Source: an uncultured Bacteroidales bacterium
GTDB taxonomy: Bacteria > Bacteroidota > Bacteroidia > Bacteroidales > Paludibacteraceae
NCBI GenBank assembly: GCA_902780495.1
Contig: CACZFM010000003.1
Span: forward strand, 1 to 64,000
Direction of reading: 5' to 3'
Length of the DNA: 64,000 bases
Position 1 is the first letter of the stretch, and each line of letters begins with the position of its first letter. Of the stretch, positions 7,691 through 17,186 are shown piece after piece. The notes under the pieces were generated by a model. It was not told where the DNA came from, ran no database searches, and was given only the letters and a program-made list of their open reading frames with translations. Made by a program: the position numbers and the translations under genes.

Positions 7691-8692
7691 TTACTCTGCT
7701 TTATGGTCGGAGCCCAGCACATTGATGATTTTGTGCTTGTAGAGTTCCTCCATCAAATCGCGTGCGGGTCCGCAATACTTACGCGGGTCAAACTCACCCG
7801 GTTTTTCGGCAAACACTTTGCGTACGGCTGCGGTGAAAGCGAGACGAGAATCGGAGTCGATATTGATTTTGCAGACAGCCGACTTGGCAGCCTTGCGAAG
7901 TTGCTCCTCCGGAATACCTACTGCATCCGGCAATTTACCACCATTGGCGTTGATGATATCAACATACTCCTGCGGAACAGAAGATGAGCCGTGCAGCACG
8001 ATTGGGAATCCGGGCAGTTTCTCCATCACTGCATCCAACACATCGAATGCCAAGGGAGGAGGAACCAGACGGCCGGTCTTCGGGTCACGAGTGCATTGTT
8101 CGGGTTTGAACTTATAAGCACCGTGGCTTGTTCCGATGGAGATAGCCAGACTGTCGCAGCCGGTACGGGTGGCGAAATCAATCACCTCTTCGGGTTTGGT
8201 GTAGTGGCTTTCTTCAGCTACCACTTCATCCTCTACGCCGGCAAGAACACCGAGTTCAGCCTCCACGGTAACATCATACTGATGCGCATATTCCACCACT
8301 TTCTTGGTGAGAGCGATATTCTCTTCATAAGGCAGGCTGGAACCATCAATCATGACGCTTGAGAAGCCAAAGTCCACACAACTTTTGCAGATTTCGAAGC
8401 TGTCGCCGTGGTCAAGGTGCAAGCAAATCTGGGGTTTCTCCCAACCCAGTTCTTTTGCATACTCCACAGCACCCTGCGCCATGTAACGCAGCAACGTTTG
8501 GTTGGCATAGTTGCGCGCGCCCTTGCTGACCTGCAGGATAACAGGACTTTTGGTCTCTGCAGCTGCCTTAATAATGGCCTGAAGCTGCTCCATATTGTTA
8601 AAGTTGAAAGCGGGAATAGCATATCCGCCCTTAATGGCTTTGGCAAACATATCCTTGGTGTTCACCAATCCGAGTTCTTTGTAACTTACCAT
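7691..8692 (-). CDS. fba: class II fructose-bisphosphate aldolase
   Basis: The 333-residue enzyme cleaves fructose-1,6-bisphosphate to dihydroxyacetone phosphate and glyceraldehyde-3-phosphate in glycolysis and gluconeogenesis. Visible class II features are the zinc site HLDHGDSFE (catalytic Asp94, His95), the TSHGAYKF segment with the second zinc ligand, and the phosphate loop HGSSSVPQEYV, which carries the third. The start MVSYKELGLVNTKDMF is typical. It is in a co-oriented run between the OPT transporter and mrp, with short gaps, and shows nothing damaged. Confidence 0.96.
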   Translation of the reverse strand: MVSYKELGLVNTKDMFAKAIKGGYAIPAFNFNNMEQLQAIIKAAAETKSPVILQVSKGARNYANQTLLRYMAQGAVEYAKELGWEKPQICLHLDHGDSFEICKSCVDFGFSSVMIDGSSLPYEENIALTKKVVEYAHQYDVTVEAELGVLAGVEDEVVAEESHYTKPEEVIDFATRTGCDSLAISIGTSHGAYKFKPEQCTRDPKTGRLVPPPLAFDVLDAVMEKLPGFPIVLHGSSSVPQEYVDIINANGGKLPDAVGIPEEQLRKAAKSAVCKINIDSDSRLAFTAAVRKVFAEKPGEFDPRKYCGPARDLMEELYKHKIINVLGSDHKAE

Positions 8693-8732
8693 AATTGAAA
8701 GAATTTGTTAAAGGTTAAATATTGAGATTATC

Positions 8733-10691
8733 TTATTTGTCGATTTTTCTACTTGCCAGATAGAAATAGGTGATGAGGGCAATATATGCCACAATAGCCG
8801 CTATCTGCGCACCCACTGAAGCCGCCCATTCAGAAAGATACCAATCGGCACCACAGAATTTGATAACTGCCGAAACAACGCCCATCAATGCCCCTCCGGC
8901 AATGAAACCGGAAGCAATCAAAGTGCCCTTTTGGTTGCGTTTTTCCGCAAGTTCTTCGGCCTTCTCACCATCTTTGGCCTTCTTGCGTGCCACGAAATAT
9001 GCCACCGTTCCGCCAATGAGCAACGGAAGGTTGAGGTGCAAAGGAATAAACATACCCAGCGCAAACGGCAATACAGGCACACCTACAAAATTAAGAATCA
9101 ATGCAAGCACAGCACCCGCAAGATAAAGCATCCACGGTGCGCCTTGACCGGACATCAACGGTTCGATGACTGCTGCCATCGCATTCGCCTGCGGAGCCAC
9201 CAATGCATTATCCCCCACAAAACCATACGTCTTGTTGAGAATAATCATCACACCGCCCACAGTAGCCGCACTCACCAGCGTTCCGAGGAATTTCCATGCT
9301 TCCTGCTTCTGCGGCGTAGTGCCGATCCAGTAACCTATTTTCAAGTCTGTAATAAAACCACCTGCCATCGAAAGTGCCGTGCAAACGACACCACCGATAA
9401 CCATAGCTGCCACCATACCGCTGGAACCTTTCATTCCCACAGCAACAAAAACAACCGAAGCGATAATCAAGGTCATCAGAGTCATGCCGCTGACAGGATT
9501 ACTTCCCACAATAGCAATGGCATTGGCCGCCACTGTGGTAAAGAGGAAGGCAATGACCGTAACAACAATCCATGCTACCAAAGCCTGCGTGAAGTTATGC
9601 AATACGCCCACCCAGAAGAAAACGAGCACAATCACCAACGCTGCAACAATGGCAATCAGCAAGAAACGCATGGTGAGGTCACGCTCCGTACGCAGAACAC
9701 CTTCCGCCACCGCTTTCCCTTTGCCGCCGAACTCTTTTTTCACCAGTCCTACGGCACCGGCAATGACACCCCAATTCTTAACGATACCGATGAGCCCCGC
9801 CATAGCGATGGCACCGATACCGATATTGCGACCGAAACCGGTGTAAAGCATTTGCGGATCCATGTCTCCCATGCCCGTAGCGCCAAGCAAAGGAAGAACC
9901 ACCCACCATGTAAAGAACGAGCCACAGCAGATAATAGCGGCATACTTGAGACCGATGATATAGCCCAAACCCAATACTGCTGCAGAGGTATTGACAGCCA
10001 AAACGGTTTTGAATTTCATCGCCACAGCTTCACCCCATGCCGTCATGCGCGTGGAAAGGAAGTCTGTCCAAACGCCAAAAGTAGAAACCACGAAATCATA
10101 CAATCCGCCGACAGCAGCCGCCCAGATAAGCGGTTTGGCCTGATTGCCCCCTTGTTCGCCGGATACAAGCACCTGCGTGGTAGCAGTGGCTTCCGGGAAC
10201 GGATATTCGCCGTGTTTCTCCTGCACAAAGAACTTCCGGAACGGAATGAGAAACAAGATGCCCAAGCATCCACCCAAAAGCGATGAAAGGAACACTTGCA
10301 TGAAATTGACCGTAATATCCGGATATTTTGCCTGCAAGATATACAGCGCAGGCAAGGTGAAGATAGCTCCTGCCACAATTACGCCCGAACTGGCACCGAT
10401 GGACTGAATGATGACATTCTCGCCCAATGCACTCTTACGGCGCAATGCGGACGACACCCCCACAGCAATAATTGCAATAGGAATCGCCGCCTCAAAAACT
10501 TGGCCGACTTTCAGCCCCAGATAAGCCGCTGCTGCCGAAAAAACGATTGCCATCAAGACACCCAAACTGACACTGTACCAGGTCACCTCAGGATATTGCT
10601 TCTCCGGACGAAGAATGGGTTCGTACTTCTCTCCGGGACGGAGTTTGCGTCCCGCGTTTTCAGGTAATTGAATAGGTTGATTTTCTTCCAT
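8733..10691 (-). CDS. OPT-family oligopeptide or metal-chelate transporter
   Basis: This 652-residue polytopic membrane protein has about 15 hydrophobic segments and the OPT motifs TWYSVSLGVLMAIVFSAAAA and GENVIIQSIGASSG. The soluble loop VKKEFGGKGKAVAEGVLRTE lies in mid-protein. Bacterial OPT proteins import small peptides or metal chelates, driven by protons; the substrate cannot be read from sequence. The cytosolic N-terminus (about 35 residues, PGEKYEPILRPEKQYPEVT) is conserved in the family. The gene lies 19 bases after trmB and 40 before fba. Confidence 0.92.
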   Translation of the reverse strand: MEENQPIQLPENAGRKLRPGEKYEPILRPEKQYPEVTWYSVSLGVLMAIVFSAAAAYLGLKVGQVFEAAIPIAIIAVGVSSALRRKSALGENVIIQSIGASSGVIVAGAIFTLPALYILQAKYPDITVNFMQVFLSSLLGGCLGILFLIPFRKFFVQEKHGEYPFPEATATTQVLVSGEQGGNQAKPLIWAAAVGGLYDFVVSTFGVWTDFLSTRMTAWGEAVAMKFKTVLAVNTSAAVLGLGYIIGLKYAAIICCGSFFTWWVVLPLLGATGMGDMDPQMLYTGFGRNIGIGAIAMAGLIGIVKNWGVIAGAVGLVKKEFGGKGKAVAEGVLRTERDLTMRFLLIAIVAALVIVLVFFWVGVLHNFTQALVAWIVVTVIAFLFTTVAANAIAIVGSNPVSGMTLMTLIIASVVFVAVGMKGSSGMVAAMVIGGVVCTALSMAGGFITDLKIGYWIGTTPQKQEAWKFLGTLVSAATVGGVMIILNKTYGFVGDNALVAPQANAMAAVIEPLMSGQGAPWMLYLAGAVLALILNFVGVPVLPFALGMFIPLHLNLPLLIGGTVAYFVARKKAKDGEKAEELAEKRNQKGTLIASGFIAGGALMGVVSAVIKFCGADWYLSEWAASVGAQIAAIVAYIALITYFYLASRKIDK

Positions 10692-10710
10692 AATATATTC
10701 AGTTTATAGA

Positions 10711-11499
10711 TTATTTTGAGACTTGGTAGTTACGCCCGTAAGAGCGGTACGTATCTTTCTCTATTTCAATATCCGGTTCCTCCCATGCAGTTTTCGGGAC
10801 AAGTGACCAACACAAGTATTTGATAGTCAATCCACGGTCAAGCCACTGCTTTTCATAGTGGGTCTGCAACGCCCTTGCATTGTGCAAGTTCTCAGTCTGC
10901 TGCTGTGTAAGCCCCCCTTGCGGAAGCATATCCGCATAAAGGTTATCTGTATCGGAGATGACCGGATAATTATTCTCCTGCAACATGGCTCGTGTATAGG
11001 TGTAAAGGAAAGGACTATCCGTTTTGAGATGAATCAGCCCGGCTGGGCGTAACAATTGCTGATAACGTTGCATGAACCAAGTGGAAGTAAGACGTTTGGT
11101 GACTTTTTTCATTTGCGGGTCAGGAAAAGTAATCCAGATTTCATCCACCTCATCCGACATGAAGAAACGAGGAAGCAATTCTATATTGGTTCTCAGGAAA
11201 GCGACATTCGACATGCCGGCATCAAAAGCCTGCCGTGCCCCATGCCACATCCGTGCCCCCTTGATATCAACACCTATAAAATTCTTCTCCGGATACTGCA
11301 CAGCCAGACCGACCGTATAATCCCCATGGCCACACCCCAATTCAAGCACCAAAGGGTTGGCATTGCGAAAGTAATTCTCCCGCCAATGTCCCGCCATCTT
11401 TACCACTGCGTTTTCTGCCTCCATCTCTTTCATGGAACACTGGAAAACATTTGGCAGGATGTCCATATCGGCAAACTTTTTCAGTTTATTCTTTCCCAT
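10711..11499 (-). CDS. trmB: tRNA (guanine-N7-)-methyltransferase
   Basis: TrmB transfers a methyl group from SAM to N7 of G46 in the tRNA variable loop. The Rossmann-type SAM site is visible as LVLELGCGHGDYTVGLA with NFIGVDIKGARMW after it, and the family motif IWITFPDPQMKKVTKRLT carries the catalytic Asp. At 262 residues it is somewhat longer than the E. coli enzyme, mainly through its N-terminus (KLKKFADMDILPNVFQ), which is usual in Bacteroidota. It lies 5 bases downstream of gldH. Confidence 0.94.
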   Translation of the reverse strand: MGKNKLKKFADMDILPNVFQCSMKEMEAENAVVKMAGHWRENYFRNANPLVLELGCGHGDYTVGLAVQYPEKNFIGVDIKGARMWHGARQAFDAGMSNVAFLRTNIELLPRFFMSDEVDEIWITFPDPQMKKVTKRLTSTWFMQRYQQLLRPAGLIHLKTDSPFLYTYTRAMLQENNYPVISDTDNLYADMLPQGGLTQQQTENLHNARALQTHYEKQWLDRGLTIKYLCWSLVPKTAWEEPDIEIEKDTYRSYGRNYQVSK

Positions 11500-11504
11500 G
11501 GTGG

Positions 11505-11957
11505 TTATTTGGTCCTTTTAACTTCTACTGAAAGATCTGTAATGCCCTGTAGCGACGGAGTGCGCATACCGTGACGGATGTATAAATGCCGTTCGCCGAG
11601 TTGTTTGAAACGGATACTGCTTTCATACAAGACAGGCATGGAGATATGTCCGTTACCACGGTCGCCCAACCATATACCCCTATCGTCTGCCAAATAGAAT
11701 TCAATAGTGTCAGTTATCAACGAATCAGTCTCCCCTAAAAAGAGCCACATGTTCTGATAGGGATAATTATCCGTGTGACGAAGGTGAAGCAGAATATCAT
11801 AGTTCTCAACCGTATCAGGCACTACTAACGAATAGGCCAACACCGAATCCTTGTCCCATCCTAACGGATTAACATCATGGCTCTCTATATAGGCAGTGTC
11901 CGAACAAGCGGCTATCAAACTACTGAGCAGAAGGAGTATCAGATTTCTTGTTTTCAT
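11505..11957 (-). CDS. gldH: GldH-family gliding-motility lipoprotein
   Basis: The 150-residue lipoprotein begins MKTRNLILLLLSSLIAACSD, with an AAC lipobox placing the lipidated cysteine at residue 18. The body shows the GldH pattern: WDKDSVLAYSLVVPDTVENY, LHLRHTDNYPYQNMWLFL and LYIRHGMRTPSLQGI. GldH is needed for gliding in Flavobacterium, and it is retained in non-gliding Bacteroidales where its role is unclear. The frame is open further upstream, but that extension lies inside ricT. The ATG at 11957 gives a proper signal peptide and a 38-base overlap with ricT, so the two are translationally coupled. The ricT-gldH neighbourhood recurs in the phylum. Confidence 0.9.
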   Translation of the reverse strand: MKTRNLILLLLSSLIAACSDTAYIESHDVNPLGWDKDSVLAYSLVVPDTVENYDILLHLRHTDNYPYQNMWLFLGETDSLITDTIEFYLADDRGIWLGDRGNGHISMPVLYESSIRFKQLGERHLYIRHGMRTPSLQGITDLSVEVKRTK

Positions 11958-12945
11958 TGTTCTTCCGATGTTTGTCACGCTGTTGCATATCCCGCGGTCC
12001 GCGGTTGTCTCGGCGATCCCGCATAGGACGTTGGCGGCGTTTTTTGTCAAAACGAGTGAGGTCATCCTGACCCACGACATTCTGATAACCAAGGTCTGCT
12101 TCTTTGTCTTGCATTTTCTCTGTGCCGTTATTACCCAAAGAATATCCCAACTTTTTCGCTTCCTCATAGAGCGGAACTTCGTAATTAAGACAGCATTTAA
12201 GTTTTGCACACTGTCCCGCCAACTTTTGCGGATTGGGTGAAATATTTTGCAAGCGCGCGGCTCCCGTTGCAACAGAAGTAAAATTGGTCATCCATGTAGA
12301 ACAGCATAACTCACGTCCACAAGGGCCTGTACCGCCGATGCGTCCGGCTTCCTGTCTGGCACCTATCTGCTTCATCTCAATGCGTATACGGAACGATTCG
12401 GCATACACTTTGATGAGTTGGCGGAAATCCACTCGTCCGTCTGCGATGTAATAGAATATAGCTTTGGAGCCATCCCCCTGGTACTCCACATCCCCAATCT
12501 TCATTTCCAAGCCAAGAGACTTAGCCAACTGACGGGCACGAATCATTGTGGCTTGTTCTTTCTTGTGCGCCTCTTCTGCATCATGCAAATCTTTTTCTGT
12601 GGGATAACGTAATACCGGACGGATGTCATAACGACTCATATCTATATGGTTCTTTTTCATCTGTACCAGAACCAATCTTCCTGTTAGCACCACCTCTCCA
12701 AGATCATGCCCCGGATTAGCCCCGACAACCACCTTCTGCCCCTTCTCCAAAGGCAAATGGCTCTGGTTAAGATAGTAGCCTTTACGGGTATTCTTGAATT
12801 GCACCTCCACAAAATCTGTTTCCTGTACATTCTCCGGCAGATCACTCAAGTAGTCCACAACAGGCAACATATGTGCCGAATTGCGACGGCAAGACTTTTC
12901 CGAGAAATGGCAAGCATCCTGATTTAAAGTAAATTCGTGGTTCAT
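11920..12945 (-). CDS. PSP1-domain protein, RicT/YaaT-like
   Basis: The 341-residue protein has the PSP1 C-terminal domain (about residues 100-190) and the cysteine-rich signature GRIGGTGPCGRELCCSTWM followed by GQCAKLKCCLNYE. In Bacillus subtilis RicT uses such cysteines in an Fe-S-bearing complex that stimulates RNA maturation. The tail after residue 290 is very basic (KKRRQRPMRDRRDNRGPRD) and suggests RNA contact. It lies 23 bases after holB, as in firmicutes where yaaT sits by holB, and overlaps gldH. An RNA-related role is inferred from homology only. Confidence 0.9.
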   Translation of the reverse strand: MNHEFTLNQDACHFSEKSCRRNSAHMLPVVDYLSDLPENVQETDFVEVQFKNTRKGYYLNQSHLPLEKGQKVVVGANPGHDLGEVVLTGRLVLVQMKKNHIDMSRYDIRPVLRYPTEKDLHDAEEAHKKEQATMIRARQLAKSLGLEMKIGDVEYQGDGSKAIFYYIADGRVDFRQLIKVYAESFRIRIEMKQIGARQEAGRIGGTGPCGRELCCSTWMTNFTSVATGAARLQNISPNPQKLAGQCAKLKCCLNYEVPLYEEAKKLGYSLGNNGTEKMQDKEADLGYQNVVGQDDLTRFDKKRRQRPMRDRRDNRGPRDMQQRDKHRKNNENKKSDTPSAQ

Positions 12946-12968
12946 AAATATATGTCCAATGTTTATGT

Positions 12969-14084
12969 CTATTTTTTTATATGTACAATCATCTTCAGAC
13001 AGAGGTCGAAGAATATAATTTTTGCATTTCCATTTTGCGCTATCTGTTGTTCAGCCAAAGACAACTCTTCCGTCAATAATTCCACATTGCCACTATGAAT
13101 AAACGGACAGAATTTTTCCGAAAACGCAGCTTCGTCTGTGGTCTGGTAATTCATTTCGGGATGAGCAAGATTACGAATATAGTTTTCGCGCACCTGACGG
13201 AGAGCATATTGCAAGAATGCTTTCTGTCGCTCCCGCCCAACCTTGGCATCCGCCATTTCCAGACTCCATTTCCGCAGTTCTTGCAAAGCGGTATAATCTC
13301 GCTGATGCCCCACCTTCCAAGCATTGCGCATCAATGCGATAAAATCTGCAAGAAACTGTTTGTTCTGCCCATTATCTTCAGCAATGCGTTTGGCTGTCAG
13401 GTAACTGCCGGCAGCTATGTGGGCTATATCCGGTGAGAAATGTGCGGCAAGTTCTTCTTCCGATAGTGCCGGCACCCGAATCTGCTGCACACGGCTTATG
13501 ATAGTAGAAAGCAACTGGTCGGGATGTTCTGACACCAACAAGAACACCGTATCTTGAGGGGGCTCTTCCAGTAATTTGAGCAATTTATTCGCACAAACCT
13601 GATTCATCTTTTCCGGTTGCCAGACAATCATCACTTTGTAGCCTTCCCCAAACGCCTTAAGCGACAATTTACGGAGAATTTCACTGCTTTCCTTCTCGTA
13701 AATCATGCCCTGCTTGGTTTCTACGCCCATCGTTTTGTACCAATCGTCCAGCGAAAAATAGTGTTGGGTTAGCAATGTCTGCCGAAACAGATCCATGAAA
13801 TCATTGCACACATCGCCGGCATCCGTTTTAACGATCGGGAACGCAAAATGCAAGTCAGGATGTTGCAAGTTCTGATACTGCAAACAGGTGGGGCACACCC
13901 CGCAAGAATCCGTATCTGTTCGATGAGGGCAGTTAAGATATTGCGCATAGGCGACAGCCAACTGCAATTTCCCCACACCTTCCGGTCCTACCAATATCTG
14001 GGCATGTGGAATACGCCCTTCCTGCACAGAAAGACGCAGACGCTGTTTAACAGACTCTTGACCTATTATATCTCTAAATTGCAT
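12969..14084 (-). CDS. holB: DNA polymerase III delta' subunit
   Basis: The 371-residue clamp-loader subunit begins MQFRDIIGQESVKQRLRLSV, typical of delta'. It has a P-loop GPEGVGKLQLA, a zinc module with four cysteines (CPHRTDTDSCGVCPTC) and a sensor region LLKLLEEPPQDTVFLLV. It works with DnaX and delta to load the sliding clamp. The C-terminal third is the collar domain. This is the first gene of the minus-strand run holB-ricT-gldH-trmB-OPT-fba-mrp-MATE. I do not see a convincing -7 element before it; the A/T-rich bases 14085-14140 presumably hold a weaker promoter. Confidence 0.92.
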   Translation of the reverse strand: MQFRDIIGQESVKQRLRLSVQEGRIPHAQILVGPEGVGKLQLAVAYAQYLNCPHRTDTDSCGVCPTCLQYQNLQHPDLHFAFPIVKTDAGDVCNDFMDLFRQTLLTQHYFSLDDWYKTMGVETKQGMIYEKESSEILRKLSLKAFGEGYKVMIVWQPEKMNQVCANKLLKLLEEPPQDTVFLLVSEHPDQLLSTIISRVQQIRVPALSEEELAAHFSPDIAHIAAGSYLTAKRIAEDNGQNKQFLADFIALMRNAWKVGHQRDYTALQELRKWSLEMADAKVGRERQKAFLQYALRQVRENYIRNLAHPEMNYQTTDEAAFSEKFCPFIHSGNVELLTEELSLAEQQIAQNGNAKIIFFDLCLKMIVHIKK

Positions 14085-14152
14085 TTTCTATCTCACCTTT
14101 CTGCAAAAAAATGCATGTTTTTACGATAAAATTGCATTTTTTTACAAAAATA

Positions 14153-14186
14153 TTTGGTTATCTCAATTATTTGCACTACCTTTGCA
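14153..14186 (+). promoter_or_regulatory. tRNA promoter
   Basis: TTTG at 14153-14156 and TACCTTTGCA at 14177-14186, spaced 20 bases. Transcription should begin about 20 bases before the mature tRNA 5' end. Confidence 0.8.
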
Positions 14187-14211
14187 GCCCGATTGAGAAA
14201 ATCGTGTATAT

Positions 14212-14283
<72 letters not shown>

Positions 14284-14286
14284 CAA

Positions 14287-14311
14287 AGAGAGGTCATCTC
14301 TCTCTTTTTTT
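14287..14311 (+). terminator. intrinsic terminator of the tRNA gene
   Basis: AGAGAG and CTCTCT arms with a short loop, then seven T. The converging phosphate-permease gene ends at 14310, so the hairpin may slow both transcripts. Confidence 0.8.
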
Positions 14312-15368
14312 ACCCAATCATCATTATACCATATACCAAAGCACCTATCATGGCAGAAACAGGGATAGTAATTATCCATGCTGTCACCAAATCGATGCTG
14401 ACTCCCCACCGAACTGCATTCATCCTTTTCACAGATCCGACACCCATGATACTGCCTGATATGACATGGGTCGTGGATACGGGTATTCCCAAGTTTTGGG
14501 TCACAAACAAGGTAATAGCACCGGCGGCCTGTGAGCAAAATCCCTCATAAGGTGTTATTTTAGTTATTTTGTTACCCATCGTTTTGATAATTTTCCATCC
14601 ACCGGACATTGTACCGATGGCAATGGCTGTGATACACGCAATCGGAATCCACGACGGTGCCCCCGTAAAATTGTGTCCGATTTCTCCTGCGCACGTTACG
14701 GTGTCCGGCAGTAACCAGGTAGGCAAATGCTCAAAACCGTATTTCGCCCCAAACGCTGTCAGTGCACAGGCGATAACACCTATTTCTTTTTGACTGTCGT
14801 TCAAACCATGACCGATGCTCAGGCAAGCGCTCGAAACCAGTTGCAGTCGCTTGAACCACACATCTGCTTTATGCGGTTTTACGCGGCGGAAACACCAATA
14901 CAAGAATACCGTGATAATATTACCGGCAATAAAGCCTATCAGAGGAGCCACAATGATAAACAGGCAAATCATTCCCACTGTGGACCAATGCACAGCAGCT
15001 ATTCCCTTGCTGCAAATGGCGGCCCCCATCAATCCGCCTATCAATGTGTGACTGGACGAGGATGGAATGCCTCGCCACCAGGTAAGCAGACTCCAAATAA
15101 TAGCCGCAGCCAAACCGGCGATAATAATCGGCAACGTTACCCATTCTGCTTCCACCACACGCTGAACCGTATTGGCGATATTGAAGCCTAATAGATATTC
15201 GGCAATAAAGAATGCCACAAAGTTGAAAAATGCAGCCCAAACAACTGCCACCACAGGTTTCAGCACTTTGGTAGAAACCACAGTGGCGATAGAATTAGCC
15301 GAGTCGTGGAAGCCGTTGATGAAGTCAAAGGCAATGGCCAGCAGGATAATCGTAATTAAATAGCCCAT
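14310..15368 (-). CDS. PiT-family inorganic phosphate permease
   Basis: This 352-residue inner-membrane protein has the duplicated PiT signature: FDFINGFHDSANSIATVVST near the N-terminus and NLGIPVSTTHVISGSIMGVG near the C-terminus. Hydrophobic segments flank a loop that contains GHGLNDSQKEIGVI. It imports metal-phosphate or phosphate with protons. A TTG at 15377 would overlap the preceding stop and extend the protein by three residues; I prefer the ATG at 15368, because homologues begin at this hydrophobic segment. It lies directly after the DUF47 gene, its usual accessory partner. Confidence 0.92.
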   Translation of the reverse strand: MGYLITIILLAIAFDFINGFHDSANSIATVVSTKVLKPVVAVVWAAFFNFVAFFIAEYLLGFNIANTVQRVVEAEWVTLPIIIAGLAAAIIWSLLTWWRGIPSSSSHTLIGGLMGAAICSKGIAAVHWSTVGMICLFIIVAPLIGFIAGNIITVFLYWCFRRVKPHKADVWFKRLQLVSSACLSIGHGLNDSQKEIGVIACALTAFGAKYGFEHLPTWLLPDTVTCAGEIGHNFTGAPSWIPIACITAIAIGTMSGGWKIIKTMGNKITKITPYEGFCSQAAGAITLFVTQNLGIPVSTTHVISGSIMGVGSVKRMNAVRWGVSIDLVTAWIITIPVSAMIGALVYGIMMIG

Positions 15369-15373
15369 TGTTA

Positions 15374-16024
15374 TCAAGCATACTTAACGATGATGGTTTT
15401 CAATGTTTTTCCCACATGGTTGGCACAGTCGGTAGCCTCCTCCATGTTGTGCATGATTTCTTTAATTTTGATCAGCTCTTTCGTATCCTGCTCTGACTCG
15501 AACAATTCCTTTACGAAATTATCATACACATCATCGCCCTCGTGCTCCAAATCGTGCAGTTTGGCGCATTGTTCCAAAGCAATGGCAGGTTTCTTGTTAA
15601 TCGTTTTCAGTTCTCCGCACGCCACTTCAATGGCCTTGGCACCTTCCAATATAATCTCGGCCATGTGCATTGCCGTATTGGGCATTTGCTTAGGCTGATA
15701 GAGAATGAGGCGCTTGGCGGAAGCATTGATGTAATCCATCACATCATCCAAATCGTCGCACAACTGGTGCATATCTTCACGGTCGAAAGGCGACACAAAC
15801 GCATCGTTCAATTGGTCGAAAATCGTAATAATGATATTGTCGCATTCCGTCTCAATGGCTTTAATCTTGGTGTAGAGTTCTATCTGCCTGTCGTGCGAGG
15901 TGGTAGAAACCAGTTCTGTAAAGAGGTCTGCGGCCGCCACTATACGGGAGGACATCTGTTTGTACTCAGGGAAAAACTTCTCCTCCTGGGGAAGAAAAAC
16001 CGAAAAAAATCTATTTAATGACAT
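15374..16024 (-). CDS. DUF47 (PhoU-like) phosphate transport regulator
   Basis: The 216-residue helical protein starts SLNRFFSVFLPQEEKFFPEY and contains the DUF47 motifs TSHDRQIELYTKIKAIETEC and FDREDMHQLCDDLDDVMDYI. The Asp/Glu-rich helices are thought to bind metal as in PhoU. Members sit next to Pit transporters and are thought to gate them. Here the downstream pit gene follows immediately. A -7 element (TAATTTTG near 16057-16064) precedes it, so DUF47-pit is its own operon. Confidence 0.92.
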   Translation of the reverse strand: MSLNRFFSVFLPQEEKFFPEYKQMSSRIVAAADLFTELVSTTSHDRQIELYTKIKAIETECDNIIITIFDQLNDAFVSPFDREDMHQLCDDLDDVMDYINASAKRLILYQPKQMPNTAMHMAEIILEGAKAIEVACGELKTINKKPAIALEQCAKLHDLEHEGDDVYDNFVKELFESEQDTKELIKIKEIMHNMEEATDCANHVGKTLKTIIVKYA

Positions 16025-16145
16025 TGTGTTTGTTAATTATACATTTCACCGCGACAAAATTACTACTTTTTTTTGAAACACACAACAATCTCGATATTAT
16101 TTTGTTTTTTTTATTAAAAAATTTCGTCATTCCATAAATTTGTTG

Positions 16146-16155
16146 TATCTTTGCG
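16146..16155 (+). promoter_or_regulatory. probable mdh promoter
   Basis: TATCTTTGCG matches the -7 consensus 60 bases before the mdh ATG. A clear TTTG at -33 is not seen, only TTTC near 16122, so this is less certain than the others. Confidence 0.5.
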
Positions 16156-16214
16156 GGTTGAAACGTAATTTATTGCGACTAATAAAACGAACAAAAACAA
16201 AATTATAAAAGATT

Positions 16215-17156
16215 ATGTCAAAAGTAACAGTTGTGGGTGCAGGTAATGTAGGAGCTACTTGCGCCAATGTTTTGGCCGTAAACGAAGTGGCCAACCAAGT
16301 TTGTCTGATTGATATCAAAGAAGGTCTCGCCGAGGGTAAGGCAATGGACATTATGCAGACCGCCCAGCTGATGGGCTTTGACACCATTGTGGAAGGTGTC
16401 ACCAATGACTATAGCAGCACTGCAGGTTCGGATGTAGTTATCATCACCAGTGGTCTTCCTCGCAAACCGGGTATGACCCGCGAAGAACTTATCGGAGTCA
16501 ATGCCGGTATCGTAAAAAGTGTCTGCGACCAGATTCTGAAATACTCGCCAAATGCTATTCTGGTTGTTGTTTCCAACCCCATGGACACGATGGCTTACTT
16601 GACACTTCATGCGCTGGGTCTCCCCAGAAACCGCGTCATTGGTATGGGTGGAGCGTTGGATAGTGCACGCCTTAAATACTTTATGAGCAAAGCACTGAAA
16701 TGCAACGCCAACGATGTGGACGGATTTGTTATCGGCGGACATGGCGACACCACGATGGTTCCTCTAACCAGCTGCATGACCTACAAAGGTATGAATATCA
16801 GCAATTTCCTCAGCAAGGAAGATATCGAAGAAGTGGTAAAATCAACCATGGTAGGCGGCGCAACCCTTACCGGTCTGCTCGGTACCAGTGCCTGGATGGC
16901 TCCCGGAGCTGCAGCTGCCAGCGTAGCTGAGTCCATTATTAAAGACCAGAAGAAGATGATTCCTTGCTCTGCTTCTTTGGAAGGCGAATACGGCATGAAG
17001 GACATCACGATTGGTGTTCCCTGCATCATCGGCAAAAACGGTATTGAGAAAGTGCTTGAACTCAATATCTCGCAAGAGGAGATGGAAAAATTCCGCGCCA
17101 GTGAGGCTGCCGTGCGCAAGACCACGGAAGTACTTAAGGAAATGAAACTCTTCTAA
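16215..17156 (+). CDS. mdh: malate dehydrogenase, LDH-like type
   Basis: The 313-residue NAD-dependent enzyme interconverts malate and oxaloacetate. The nucleotide-binding loop VVGAGNVGATCA is at residues 6-17, the adenine-specific acid is in CLIDIKEG, the substrate arginines are in GLPRKPGMTREE, and the catalytic histidine is in GGHGDTTMVP. It has the compact shape of the LDH-like malate dehydrogenases of Bacteroidota. In these anaerobes it feeds the reductive branch to fumarate, succinate and propionate. It is followed after 30 bases by the SPT-like gene and may be co-transcribed with it. Confidence 0.96.
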   Translation: MSKVTVVGAGNVGATCANVLAVNEVANQVCLIDIKEGLAEGKAMDIMQTAQLMGFDTIVEGVTNDYSSTAGSDVVIITSGLPRKPGMTREELIGVNAGIVKSVCDQILKYSPNAILVVVSNPMDTMAYLTLHALGLPRNRVIGMGGALDSARLKYFMSKALKCNANDVDGFVIGGHGDTTMVPLTSCMTYKGMNISNFLSKEDIEEVVKSTMVGGATLTGLLGTSAWMAPGAAAASVAESIIKDQKKMIPCSASLEGEYGMKDITIGVPCIIGKNGIEKVLELNISQEEMEKFRASEAAVRKTTEVLKEMKLF

Positions 17157-17186
17157 TCTACCTTTTCCTATTCCAAGACCCCATTT